NCBI RefSeq assembly: GCF_024721155.1
Contig: NZ_JAHVAP010000005.1
Location: 705,470 to 769,469 of the forward strand
From: Mucilaginibacter phenanthrenivorans
GTDB lineage: Bacteria; Bacteroidota; Bacteroidia; Sphingobacteriales; Sphingobacteriaceae
Length of the DNA: 64,000 nucleotides
Direction of reading: 5' to 3'
Each line of letters opens with the position of its first letter. The first letter of the stretch is position 1. Position numbers and translations under genes: made by a program. The notes beneath the pieces were generated by a model. That model ran no database searches. It saw only the letters and a list, made by a program, of their open reading frames with translations, and was not told the origin of the DNA. Shown here piece after piece: positions 19,258 through 27,846 of the stretch.

Positions 19258-19728
19258 TTAAATACTATCTCTGTCTGTGATTCTTGGAGGTATTGCTTTA
19301 AGATTCTCAAGTTTCGAGCCTTTTCCAAGCATTTGATTTGCGGCTCTAAAATCGCCACTATGAAATAAAGTTTTCATGATATCTCTGCCAACATAACTGT
19401 CCCAGTTGTTATTTATTACGGTAAGCATTTCATTAAATAAGATAGAGTCTGAAAAATTAACTTGTTTATCTTGCTCATCTTTGTTTACAATAATATAAAA
19501 CTTAGAATATTGAATCTCAGGTAGAAATATTCGACAAAATACATGAGGAATAAATAAATAAAGCATTAAAGCATCATTTTTGTTATCTGTAAGTTTTTCA
19601 ATTTCATCTGCAATTCTGTCCGGATCTTGATAGTTCAAAAAACAAATATCTACTGCTTTTTCAATTATCTCTTTATAAATCAATTGCTCATCTTTATTTT
19701 GACCAAATATCTTTTTTAGAAATTCCAT
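19258..19728 (-). CDS. Hypothetical protein flanked by repeats
   Basis: 156 aa acidic, A/T-rich-coded protein I do not recognise. It has no signal peptide or membrane segment: a helical N-terminus (MEFLKKIFGQNKDEQ), a hydrophobic stretch MLYLFIPHVFCRIFLP near 80, and a D/N-rich C-terminus. It is bracketed by module A copies ending at 19172 and starting at 19777, like a cassette between repeats. Lower GC than neighbours suggests transfer. Confidence 0.5.
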   Translation of the reverse strand: MEFLKKIFGQNKDEQLIYKEIIEKAVDICFLNYQDPDRIADEIEKLTDNKNDALMLYLFIPHVFCRIFLPEIQYSKFYIIVNKDEQDKQVNFSDSILFNEMLTVINNNWDSYVGRDIMKTLFHSGDFRAANQMLGKGSKLENLKAIPPRITDRDSI

Positions 19729-19776
19729 AACGTATTATTTGCAGGAAAAGTAAAAAATATAATCCAATAAAAAATC

Positions 19777-20033
19777 TCTCACTGGTCGAAGTTTAACAAC
19801 TTCGACCTAAAAAATATAACAAGCATTCTGCTTATCTGTAAACAAAAAAGCCGCACTCTGCTGCTGCAAGTGATTTTCCGATACCGCAAGCCTTCCGGCT
19901 TTTGTTCCGCAAACGGGTAGCCCGCTTTGCTAACGAAGCGGGCTACTTTATAATGCATAATTTGTATTTTAAAGCTGTTGTTGATTAGGTTGTCGCTACC
20001 TATCGCTTAATGGCCAAATTCCTGCACCCAATA
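19777..20033 (+). repeat. Module A (hairpins 1-2) joined to module B plus CAP-gene tail
   Basis: Hairpins 1 and 2 of module A (19777-19848) run into module B. B holds an 11-bp stem, GTAGCCCGCTT/AAGCGGGCTAC (19917-19946), and a conserved stretch leading to CCTATCGC. The last part, 20007-20033, is identical to the end of the CAP gene at 23489-23515. No functional ORF is present. Confidence 0.85.
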
Positions 20034-20236
20034 ACCTCACTGGTCAAAGTTTGGCAACTTCGACCTAAAATATAACAAGCATTCTGCTTGCCTGTAAACA
20101 AAAAAAACGCCTGTTAAGCATCCATGCTTAACAGAAAAACACTTGTGAATATGTACACTCACGTAAAATTAATAGATGCTAAAAAACAAAAAAGCCTCAA
20201 ATCTTTCGACTTGAGGCTTTCTATTTAAATGTAGAG
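20034..20236 (+). repeat. Module A, second full copy
   Basis: Same order of five hairpins as at 18974, with hairpin 1 partly decayed (GGTCAAAGTT) and hairpin 5 intact (GCCTCAAATC...GACTTGAGGC followed by T-rich sequence, terminator-like). The rest of the gap to 20451 holds short open fragments without a recognisable gene. Confidence 0.85.
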
Positions 20237-20451
20237 GGAACGCGCGAAATGTCGAATTTTTAGAGGATTTGAAGGCGATTGTAAATGCAACAGATAGGTT
20301 ATCTTAAACCGAAGGTTTCTACAGTCCAAGCAAGAGGTTTAGAACAACGTGGGGTTATATATGCCTACCCGGTAGTTTTCTCATACGTACCCGGTCAAAT
20401 AGACAGCCACTGATTGGCAACTTTATATACATCGAAGCCATATACTACCAA

Positions 20452-21240
20452 TCAGTTTTTAATTCGGGGCAAAAATTGTATTTCACTTTCATTACTTAAT
20501 TCAATGCCCGGCTTTCCCTCGTACTCGATCACTTTTCCAACCACTCGCAGCCGTCTTCCTTTGTAAAACGCTACCGGATTAAAATTGTTAAGATTTTTCC
20601 CCTTAATTAAAATTGTAAAATCCTGATTAGGGTAATCCGCACCTATGAGCAATGTCTCTAATTTGTTGGCTTCAACTATCCTGAAGCTCACAACCTTACC
20701 AGCTGTAATTACTGACTTGTTGATATAGTTGCCTAAATCCTTTGAATCAGCTTCTATTAACCCCCGTACCTCAAAAGCGCTATTGTCATGCTTAGAAGGC
20801 AGGACATCCGGAAGGGCGCTTATTTGTACAGTCGGATTCATAAAGCTCATTTCATGCTTAATATATCCCTCCCCACGGGGTTCAATTAAATAAATAGGAA
20901 AATCCCTCGCATAATTATTGCGCTCGATCTGCCTTGCCAGTGCTATGAGCGTATCAAGGTTTGCTAATTTTATGACCCGCAGTTCTTTTTTATTAATCCG
21001 TGCAGCGTTATCTTTGTTTACAGCGTCATAAAAAAACGTCGGCTTTCCGTGATTTTCAAGACAGGGACATTGAATAGCAAAGTATTTATACCGACCGTCG
21101 GTAGTTAACTTCCACATTCTGTCATTTCTCGGGGTATTCGCTGTATCTAACAAATAATATACAGGATTGGTGTTTTGTGTTTTCTGTGCGAAGCCTTGGA
21201 CGACTGGGAACAGCAGCAGCATAAAAAGTATTTTTTTCAT
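20452..21240 (-). CDS. Secreted OB-fold-domain protein
   Basis: 262 aa with signal peptide 1-18 (ends GFAQ). The C-terminal 100 residues (GKVVSFRIVEA, ADYPNQDFTILIKGKNLNNF, YKGRRLRVVGKVIEYEGKPGIEL) match the OB-fold domain found in many small secreted and nuclease-associated proteins. The N-terminal 150 residues are unassigned. It starts 3 bp after the stop of the upstream metalloprotease-like lipoprotein, so the two are translated from one message. Role unknown; possibly a cell-surface binding partner. Confidence 0.65.
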   Translation of the reverse strand: MKKILFMLLLFPVVQGFAQKTQNTNPVYYLLDTANTPRNDRMWKLTTDGRYKYFAIQCPCLENHGKPTFFYDAVNKDNAARINKKELRVIKLANLDTLIALARQIERNNYARDFPIYLIEPRGEGYIKHEMSFMNPTVQISALPDVLPSKHDNSAFEVRGLIEADSKDLGNYINKSVITAGKVVSFRIVEANKLETLLIGADYPNQDFTILIKGKNLNNFNPVAFYKGRRLRVVGKVIEYEGKPGIELSNESEIQFLPRIKN

Positions 21241-21243
21241 GAT

Positions 21244-23028
21244 TTATGGATTACATCCGCTAGTTGGCAATTTCCCTAAAGCTCCGGTCGCGCTGCCAGT
21301 AACGGTTAAGTTATTTATATAAAACGTATTAAGTTGGGCATCTGTAATCCCATATTTCGTTTTTATCGAGGCGGCTGCCGCCTGCAAGCTCGCAGTTTCC
21401 GCGGCCGTAGCGCTACTATCAGACGTAGTTAGGCCATACAGCATTGCGCTTGCATATTCTAAGTCAGTATGAGCGCCGTTATCCCAAGTCTTTAACGCGC
21501 CAACCGCTTTATCAAAATAATCGGTCATCATTGCAAGATGGCTTGAATAATTAGGAGGAAGGCCATTTAGGAAAATCCAGGTGTCAAGTCCGTATAGCCA
21601 AGAATCTCCTGTCTTGTAGCCATTTTTTAGTCCGTCCATTGCAGTATTAACGCTATAGTTTATATAAGCGTGTAGCGTCTCGTGTATAGCTGTCGCCGCA
21701 ATCAATAATTGGGAGCTATTTTTTAGCATATTGGTATTAAGCGTTATTATCATTGATTGGCCTATGCCTGATGCTGGGTCTTCAGCTGTTTGTCCAAGCA
21801 TATAAGAATTATTGCCCCCCAAGGGACTATAGCTATTCCAGGCCAGATTACCGTCTTGCCAAGTAAGATCCGGTCTCTTTGAAGTAGTAAAAACCTTCGT
21901 TAAGTCTGAATAGGTGCCAATTTGACACAAAGTATTAATTATCAAGGCGACAGCACAAGGAAAATGTTTTTTTAGACTGTCTAGTTTAATTGTAAAGCAT
22001 GGAACCGGCGGTGTATTTACAGAGCAGGGTGTTGATGTGCCGGGAAGTGGCATATAATCTACTTTTAACTTGCCGCTATTAATAGCGTCAATTGTTGATG
22101 GCGGCATAACGCAAGGCGAAGTTGTCGGAATGCCTATTGTAGTGCCTGGGGGACAAGGGGGAGGTGGGGTTGATGAAGATGTGCCACCGCCGCCACCGCC
22201 GCCGCCGCCGCCGGTACTGGTACCGCCGCCACTGGTACCGCTGCCACTACCTCCATTAACACTGCTGGTACAGACAGTGCCCCAGAATGTCCAGGGGCCA
22301 ACGGTCGAGGTGCCATCCGTGTAATAAATCGTTACTTGTTGGTACCAGTCTTCGCAAGTCTCCACAATATCGTCTGGCTTTAAATTTCCGTTACTAACGC
22401 TTTGTGTCTTTTGTCCACCTGTTTGCTGCGTTGTTGTTGCGGGTGTAACTAACTGCCCGTTTTTGTAGGCGTAGCCGCCTAAGTAATCCCCTTTCGGCGT
22501 AAAATATATCGCTAAACCACTAAAATCAGCATCCTGTTTTCGGTAAGTGTTATGAGCTAATTTGCTTAGGTCATTCTTTACGTAGGCCGAATCTGCAAAG
22601 ATTGTTAAAATATACGCCTCATATTTTTTACCGTCGTTGAGCAGCAGGTAATAGCTGCGGCTATAGGCTTTATTTAAGGTTTTGTTGCCAATTTTAACCG
22701 TTGAGCTGAATTTTGTAGCAAGATCAACCGGGATTTCAATTACGTTTTTATTGCCGGCAATATAACTTTCGGCATGCTGCCAGTCAGGCTTGATCAGCTT
22801 GCTTAAATCGCGGCTGTCATTGAGGCTTTGGGTAACCAGCGAGCCGCTAGTAGGAACAGACGAGGGGTACGAGCTTTCATACCACGCCTTGGCCTGGGCA
22901 ATGTCGCTTGGCAACAGCGAAGCGCTTTTACTGTCGCGTTTGCAGCTGTTAATGATACAGACGATAAAGAGTATAGCTATTACAACAGTGCCTCTTGAAA
23001 AAATGGATACAGGACGATTTGCTTTCAT
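21244..23028 (-). CDS. Lipoprotein with zinc-metalloprotease-like motif
   Basis: 594 aa. A type II signal peptide ends in the lipobox IINSC (Cys29). About residues 45-235 form a beta-rich domain, followed by a Gly/Ser linker coded by GCC/GGT repeats and a Pro-Cys-rich stretch (about 265-300). The C-terminal half contains AIHETLHAYINY near 460, an HExxH motif with the helix expected of a gluzincin-like peptidase. The third ligand is not certain; EYASAMLYG further on is a candidate. Co-transcribed with the OB-fold gene. Predicted outer-membrane or surface-anchored enzyme of unknown substrate. Confidence 0.65.
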   Translation of the reverse strand: MKANRPVSIFSRGTVVIAILFIVCIINSCKRDSKSASLLPSDIAQAKAWYESSYPSSVPTSGSLVTQSLNDSRDLSKLIKPDWQHAESYIAGNKNVIEIPVDLATKFSSTVKIGNKTLNKAYSRSYYLLLNDGKKYEAYILTIFADSAYVKNDLSKLAHNTYRKQDADFSGLAIYFTPKGDYLGGYAYKNGQLVTPATTTQQTGGQKTQSVSNGNLKPDDIVETCEDWYQQVTIYYTDGTSTVGPWTFWGTVCTSSVNGGSGSGTSGGGTSTGGGGGGGGGGTSSSTPPPPCPPGTTIGIPTTSPCVMPPSTIDAINSGKLKVDYMPLPGTSTPCSVNTPPVPCFTIKLDSLKKHFPCAVALIINTLCQIGTYSDLTKVFTTSKRPDLTWQDGNLAWNSYSPLGGNNSYMLGQTAEDPASGIGQSMIITLNTNMLKNSSQLLIAATAIHETLHAYINYSVNTAMDGLKNGYKTGDSWLYGLDTWIFLNGLPPNYSSHLAMMTDYFDKAVGALKTWDNGAHTDLEYASAMLYGLTTSDSSATAAETASLQAAAASIKTKYGITDAQLNTFYINNLTVTGSATGALGKLPTSGCNP

Positions 23029-23264
23029 GTGTGAATACGGAGTAGGATTAAGTTACTAATGTAATTAAGTCTAACCATCTTAAATGTCATATTTTTGTCA
23101 CAATTTAATTATTAGTTATAGATTAATCATTATTAAACAATTGTTTTCCAATTCATATTCCAAATTTTATTTGAACCAAAACTAAGATTACTCCCACGAC
23201 AATATCTAAAATAAACATGGCTATTTCAAAAGGTTTAAATGAGTCTAACTTTTCAGAATGCCCG

Positions 23265-23515
23265 CCACTGGTCGAAGTTTCACAACTTCGACCTAAAATA
23301 TAACAAGTATTCTGCTTGTCTGTAAACAAAACTCCACCCTTTGCTGCTGCAAGCGATTTTCCGCTACCGCGGCCTTCCGGCTCTTGTTCCGCAAACAGGC
23401 AGCCCGCTTTGCTAACGAAGCGGGCCACTTTATAATGTAAAATTTGTATTTTAAAGCTGTTGTTGATTAGATTGTCGCTACCTATCGCTTAATGGCCAAA
23501 TTCCTGCACCCAATA
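23265..23515 (+). repeat. Modules A (hairpins 1-2) and B ending inside the CAP gene
   Basis: Same architecture as 19777-20033: the 10-bp hairpin at about 23272-23295, ACAAGTATTCTGCTTGT, module B with its AGCCCGCTT stem, then CCTATCGC and the last codons of the CAP gene. The 460 bp gap 23029-23488 holds nothing else convincing. Confidence 0.85.
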
Positions 23516-23986
23516 CCCGTTATAGCTATAGGCGCCCATTTCTATGTAAAGTGGATCCATCATAGCCTTGCAATGGTCGTCACTTTTTTCCCAGGCAAGC
23601 ATTACATCTCCTATTGTGGCATATCCTTCAGCAATATTTTCGCCTACGTACTGCCCGGTATAACCGATGCTGATCGCCCTTTGTATGGGCGAAGTCCCCG
23701 CCGGCGAAATGTGGCTGAAGTAGTTATTGGTATACATGTCGGTAGCATGCGCTTGCGCGGCGGTAGCAAGTACGCTGTTCCATGTCAGTTTTTTTACGGG
23801 TGGCATAGAATCCTGCCCGCATTTACATCCACGGCTTCGAAGCTTGTTTACAGAATCCAGCATTGACAACTCGATTTTGCCACTTTTTCCTGCCTGATCT
23901 TTTTTGCACGAATAGAGAATAAAAATGCAGGAAAGCACAGCAAAGCTTAAAAGCTTAACAGGATAAAAATGGTACCTATTCATCAT
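23489..23986 (-). CDS. CAP-domain lipoprotein
   Basis: 165 aa. Signal peptide with lipobox ILYSC (Cys near 27), so membrane anchored. CAP core: LDSVNKLRSRG with a CKCG pair near 55, KLTWNSVLATAAQAHATDM, FSHISPAGTSP, GENIAEGYAT near 115 and a truncated end YWVQEFGH. It has the bacterial YkwD-like CAP form, distinct from the PR1-like protein at 15332. The last codons and stop are duplicated at 20007-20033, next to repeat module B. Single gene. Confidence 0.88.
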   Translation of the reverse strand: MMNRYHFYPVKLLSFAVLSCIFILYSCKKDQAGKSGKIELSMLDSVNKLRSRGCKCGQDSMPPVKKLTWNSVLATAAQAHATDMYTNNYFSHISPAGTSPIQRAISIGYTGQYVGENIAEGYATIGDVMLAWEKSDDHCKAMMDPLYIEMGAYSYNGYWVQEFGH

Positions 23987-24172
23987 CCGGATGATCCAAA
24001 CATTTTATTAAAATCCAAATAAACATTAAAATTCTAATAAAACATACCGGCAATAATGGTTACAAGCAATAGTTAACATTTGTAGCCATAAACATAGTTA
24101 AACGAGCCATGCTGCGTTAATGCGCGCAAATACATTTGCTTATAAATCCAATATTAACCTTAAATTAAAATC

Positions 24173-24949
24173 ATGGGAATTAAACAACAAGCATTATTGC
24201 TATTGGCAATGTCATGCATGGCTTTTGCCTGCAAAAAAAGTTCAGGTAAGCCACAAAGCACCGATCCCGAAGTAAAGGCAAACTGGTCATCGAGCGCCCA
24301 ATATGGGTCGTGGTCCAACGGCGGGTACACCCTTAACAATGACATTTGGGGCTCCGGGGCCGGGGCGCAGAGTATATGGGCTAACTCTTACAGTAATTGG
24401 GGTGTATGGGCTAATCATCCAAATACCGGTGGCATTAAATCGTATCCTAATTCATCAAAATATGTTGGCGTAACGTTAAGCAGCCTTAATTCATGCACCA
24501 GCAGCTTTAATTTTACCATACCTGGTAGCGGAGCCTGGGAAGCGGCTTACGATATATGGGATAGCGGCAATCAAAACGAAACCATGCTTTGGTTAAATTA
24601 CACAGGCAGTGCCAACGGCAGCGGCAATGTTAAACCCATATCGTACAATTATAACGCCAATGGTAATGCAGTACCTGTTTACACCAATGTAAGCGTTGGC
24701 GGCCATACCTGGAACGTTTACAGGGGTAACAACGGCTACAACAATGTTTATTCGTTTTTACGCACCAGCAATACCAATTCAGGAACGGTTGATGTTAAGG
24801 CTATAGAAACGTGGATAAAAAACCAGGGATGGTTTGGTAATATTACCTTAGGCAATGTTCAGTTCGGTTTCGAAATTACTTCATCATACGGAAACAACGG
24901 GAGTGGCTTAAATTTTACCTGTAACAGTTATTCGGTTAGTTATAACTAA
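24173..24949 (+). CDS. GH12-family glycoside hydrolase lipoprotein
   Basis: 258 aa secreted beta-jelly-roll enzyme. Lipobox MAFAC places Cys20 as the lipid anchor. The mature part is rich in Trp, Asn, Ser and Gly. Candidate catalytic glutamates fit GH12: NQNETMLWLNY near 140 (nucleophile, usually NExMIW) and FGFEITSS near 235 (acid/base). GH12 enzymes are endo-acting beta-1,4-glucanases or xyloglucanases. No PUL neighbours; a stand-alone gene between repeats, suggesting horizontal spread. Substrate inferred from family. Confidence 0.75.
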   Translation: MGIKQQALLLLAMSCMAFACKKSSGKPQSTDPEVKANWSSSAQYGSWSNGGYTLNNDIWGSGAGAQSIWANSYSNWGVWANHPNTGGIKSYPNSSKYVGVTLSSLNSCTSSFNFTIPGSGAWEAAYDIWDSGNQNETMLWLNYTGSANGSGNVKPISYNYNANGNAVPVYTNVSVGGHTWNVYRGNNGYNNVYSFLRTSNTNSGTVDVKAIETWIKNQGWFGNITLGNVQFGFEITSSYGNNGSGLNFTCNSYSVSYN

Positions 24950-24963
24950 TAATTAATCAGGAT

Positions 24964-25105
24964 AAGTCTCCCTTTTAACTTTGCCACCGCAAGTCTCCCG
25001 GCTTGTGGCCCGCAGAAAGTGGCCCGCTTTGCTAACGAAGCGGGCCACTTTATAATGCAAATTTGTATTTTAAAGCTGTTGTTGATTAGCTAGTCGGCTA
25101 CCTGT
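24964..25105 (+). repeat. Repeat module B, copy without module A
   Basis: Shares the CCCGCTTTGCTAACGAAGCGGG hairpin (with GTGGCC/GGCCAC at its base), CTTTATAATGCAAATTTGTA and TGTTGTTGATTAG. It lies just after the GH12 stop and may terminate it. Confidence 0.8.
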
Positions 25106-25114
25106 CCCATTATA

Positions 25115-25276
25115 TTACTCCATAATTGCATTGACGCCTGGTCCATTTTTTTTTTGCAGGTCGATACCAAGCTCCTTACTGGATATATCGGGGGTCTTAT
25201 ACGGCAATAGGTTTATAATTGACGAACTGGGTTCAATCAGGTGTGGCATATCCGGTAAAGAACTGATAGCCCTGGC
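25115..25276 (-). pseudogene. Possible C-terminal gene remnant
   Basis: A minus-strand frame stays open for 53 codons between stops and reads like coding sequence from the ATG at 25249: MPHLIEPSSSI..., then ...KTPDISSKELGIDL, ending VNAIME. It includes a run of ten T on the plus strand at about 25148. No start region or domain is recognisable. Probably the tail of a lost gene; a small real gene cannot be excluded. Confidence 0.3.
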
Positions 25277-25307
25277 TTAACAAAAGCGATTCTGGGGCTT
25301 TATTTTG

Positions 25308-25315
25308 TAATTTTG
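25308..25315 (+). promoter_or_regulatory. -7 box TAATTTTG abutting a start codon
   Basis: TAATTTTG ends four bases before the ATG at 25320, which predicts a leaderless or nearly leaderless mRNA. Confidence 0.45.
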
Positions 25316-25319
25316 GGGG

Positions 25320-25895
25320 ATGACAAATGCGCAACTGCTTGGATATCTTGGCCGCCTGATTCCCCATTCACCGGAAAGTACCGCTACCTTGCTGAGCCAT
25401 TTTGAGTATAAAGCTGTACAAAAAGGTGCCGCTGTTTTAAACGCAGGAGAGATCTGTACCGCTTTCTATTTCGTAGAAAGTGGTTATCTGAGAACTTATT
25501 ATAATAAAGCAGGCGTGGAAATTAATATACACTTCCATTTGGAAGGTACCGTCACTTCAGATCATAAAAACGGCAAAGAAGGTATTCCATCGGAATTCAC
25601 TATAGCGGCAGGAGAAAAAAGCGAAATCTGGATTTTAAACCGGGAAACATTGACGGCGCTTTGCTACGCTGATCCCGGGATTATGGTTTTTGGGAGGGGA
25701 TTATTAAACCGTATGTTGCTCGACCAAAGTGCGCATAGTAACCTCTTTAAAATGTACACTCCGGCCGAGCGTTACCAGTATATCGAGCGAAATAATCCCG
25801 AGTTATTACAGCGCATCCCGCTCTCCAACCTTGCCTCTTTCCTGGGGATGAACCGCAGGACACTTAGCCGTATACGGGCAAGAAAGCAATTTTGA
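25320..25895 (+). CDS. Crp/Fnr-family transcriptional regulator
   Basis: 191 aa. The N-terminal cyclic-nucleotide-binding-like barrel contains GAAVLNAGEICTAFYFVESGYLRTYY near 40. The C-terminal winged helix is LSNLASFLGMNRRTLSRIRARKQF, with R-x-x-S-R in the recognition helix. Ligand unknown. The isochorismatase-like gene follows 82 bp downstream behind its own -7 box and is the likeliest target. Confidence 0.87.
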   Translation: MTNAQLLGYLGRLIPHSPESTATLLSHFEYKAVQKGAAVLNAGEICTAFYFVESGYLRTYYNKAGVEINIHFHLEGTVTSDHKNGKEGIPSEFTIAAGEKSEIWILNRETLTALCYADPGIMVFGRGLLNRMLLDQSAHSNLFKMYTPAERYQYIERNNPELLQRIPLSNLASFLGMNRRTLSRIRARKQF

Positions 25896-25930
25896 GACTT
25901 TTGTCCCACTATCAATACCCTATAATCCGT

Positions 25931-25938
25931 TAGTTTTG
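25931..25938 (+). promoter_or_regulatory. -7 box TAGTTTTG for the isochorismatase-like gene
   Basis: TAGTTTTG lies 39 bp before the ATG at 25978 and fits TAnnTTTG. Confidence 0.45.
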
Positions 25939-25977
25939 CACAGTTCCTTTTAAGGGAATAACTAAAGGCTATTCGTT

Positions 25978-26538
25978 ATGCAACAAAACACCGCGCTTTT
26001 GGTTATGGACATGCAGGCAGCTGTATTGGCCGGCCTTGCTGATCCGAAACCACTGCTAAGCAATATCGCTACTGCCGTTACTCACGCCCGGAACAATAAT
26101 ATACCGGTCATCTATGTGGTGGTGGGCTTCCGGACAGGCGCTCCGGAGATCAGCACCCGGAATAAAATGTTTGGCGGTATGAGGGAAAGATCTTCCGGGA
26201 TTAACATGGAGGAAATGTTGAAGGTACATCCTGATCTGGCACCAGCGACTAATGAGATCATTGTTGTTAAGCGTCGTGTCAGTGCCTTTACCGGAAGTGA
26301 CCTGGAAGTTATTTTGAGAGCACAAGGTATTCAGCATTTAATATTAACCGGAATGGCGGCCAGCGGCGTGGTCTTATCAACGCTGCGGGAAGCTGCTGAT
26401 AAGGACTACCGGATCACCATTCTGGAAGATTGCTGCGGAGACAGGGACGACGAAGTAAAGGGGATACTCATGGCCAAAGTTTTTGTTCAACAGGCGGATG
26501 TCCTGAAATTAAACGAGTGGATCAAAGTCAATAGCTAA
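25978..26538 (+). CDS. Isochorismatase-like hydrolase lacking the catalytic Cys
   Basis: 186 aa protein of the isochorismatase/nicotinamidase fold. The aspartate (D11 in VMDMQ) and lysine (K98 in VVKRR) of the usual Asp-Lys-Cys triad are present. In the third motif, GMAASGVVLSTLREA, the cysteine position is valine (V131). Such Cys-less variants are frequent in this family; their reaction is not established, and they could bind ligand or use another mechanism. Probably regulated by the adjacent Crp/Fnr protein. Confidence 0.85.
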   Translation: MQQNTALLVMDMQAAVLAGLADPKPLLSNIATAVTHARNNNIPVIYVVVGFRTGAPEISTRNKMFGGMRERSSGINMEEMLKVHPDLAPATNEIIVVKRRVSAFTGSDLEVILRAQGIQHLILTGMAASGVVLSTLREAADKDYRITILEDCCGDRDDEVKGILMAKVFVQQADVLKLNEWIKVNS

Positions 26539-26745
26539 GCTGTAAGCAACAAACTGGTTATTTTCACTGGGATGTTATCATCATGCTTTTTTTAAAAGTT
26601 ACAGCTTAATAGTCATATTTCATCAGGGCTGTTGTTTTTTTACATTGTTGCAATATAAATTTTAACGCCTTTTAAACGATAGAATGTTTTCGATATTTTT
26701 GACGTAAGGTCTCCAACAAGTTTGCGTAACTTTTCAGCATGAATT

Positions 26746-27672
26746 ATGAAGTTTAGCTGTTTCGCATTATTTATTCTTATTGTTTGTAATTATGAATCCC
26801 GGGCGCAGACTGCGGCGAGGGATACATCCTATATTAAAAGTTATAGCCAAAAGATATTGTTGACAGGCTATGTAGCTGACAATACCCTGCCGTTCGCCGT
26901 GGGCGGGAAAACTTTTTCGCCCAATAATCAGCTCAATGTCGGTGTAGGTATCGCCATAAAAAATACGGTAATTAACGCACTTTATGATGTCGGGCTGGTA
27001 CCGTTGAAAGGGGCGGAGTATGGCAAAACCAATATCACTGACCTTCAGGTTCATAATTATGGGACTCATTTGATGCTGGATCTGTTTCTTCAGAAATATA
27101 AAGGCTTTTATGACAATGATATATCACATGGAATCTTCGTTTATCCTAATCTGTCATTTACGCAGATCGGCGCAGAAGGATCTTATATTTTTAACGGGAA
27201 TAAATTCTCAGGCAGGGCGGCTTATGAACAAAGCGAAATACAATTTCAATCTGCCGGCAGTTTTATCTTAGGAGGGGGTGCATATTTATACCGGCTAGGG
27301 CTGGATAGCAGCATGTCAATCCCCGGAAACCAGTCCATCCGGAATTTCCAGGTTGGCGTTAATGTGGGATATGGCTATTCCTGGGTTATTAATGACCGTT
27401 GGTTATTATCGGGAATGTTGAAATTAGGCGCGAATGCGGAAGATGAACCCGAGTTGTCGGGGGGCGGGAAAACTAAGATATATCCGACAGCCTTTTTACG
27501 GGGTAGTTCAGTTTATCAAAAGCCGGATTGGTCAGTCTGTTTCCTGATGTTGATCAACAATAAAACGATTTATGCCTACGATCAGCGATATAGCCTGGCA
27601 TCAGTGGATCTACAACTGTCCTATACCAGGCACCTCAACAGTATCTTCAAAAAGAAAAAGTCGCGCCAATAG
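26746..27672 (+). CDS. DUF4421 outer-membrane-type protein
   Basis: 308 aa with signal peptide 1-21 (ending SRAQT). Repeated amphipathic beta strands with alternating aromatic residues, and the HNYGTHLMLDLFLQKYKGFY segment near 105, are typical of the Bacteroidota DUF4421 family. It is expected to form a small beta barrel in the outer membrane, role unknown. A basic tail (FKKKKSRQ) ends the protein. Single gene, followed by a module A repeat copy. Confidence 0.75.
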   Translation: MKFSCFALFILIVCNYESRAQTAARDTSYIKSYSQKILLTGYVADNTLPFAVGGKTFSPNNQLNVGVGIAIKNTVINALYDVGLVPLKGAEYGKTNITDLQVHNYGTHLMLDLFLQKYKGFYDNDISHGIFVYPNLSFTQIGAEGSYIFNGNKFSGRAAYEQSEIQFQSAGSFILGGGAYLYRLGLDSSMSIPGNQSIRNFQVGVNVGYGYSWVINDRWLLSGMLKLGANAEDEPELSGGGKTKIYPTAFLRGSSVYQKPDWSVCFLMLINNKTIYAYDQRYSLASVDLQLSYTRHLNSIFKKKKSRQ

Positions 27673-27714
27673 CAGTGACGGCGACGAGTTTTCTTCACGA
27701 CCATGTTGGTACCT

Positions 27715-27780
27715 CACTGGTCGAAGTTTAGCAACTTCGACCTAAATATAACAAGCATTCTGCTGTCTGGAAACAAAAAA
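27715..27780 (+). repeat. Module A, hairpins 1-2
   Basis: CTCACTGGTCGAAGTT/AACTTCGACC hairpin with loop TAGC, then AACAAGCATTCTGCT. Degenerate hairpin 3 sequences follow at about 27803 and 28148. The 667 bp gap 27673-28339 otherwise holds only a gene remnant. Confidence 0.8.
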
Positions 27781-27846
27781 TCCGCTCTGCTTCCGTAAAT
27801 CCCGCCCGGTTAAGCGACACGCTATCCAACAGCGAGAAGCAATCTC

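Noticed and set aside
19258..20033. Integron gene cassette with attC sites
   Set aside because: The palindromes do not show attC R-boxes (GTTRRRY), and no integrase gene is present.
18974..20236. CRISPR array
   Set aside because: Repeats are few, unevenly spaced and palindromic with conserved spacers; no cas genes.
20237..20451. Short open fragments that might be a transposase remnant
   Set aside because: Frames are broken after 20-40 codons and no motif can be recognised.
22070..22324. Plus-strand proline-rich ORF
   Set aside because: It is the antisense of the GCC/GGT linker in the lipoprotein gene; the repeated codon makes it open by chance.
23153..23428. 91-codon minus-strand ORF with a hydrophobic C-terminus
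   Set aside because: Most of it runs through the repeat modules A and B, and the frame is not kept in other copies.
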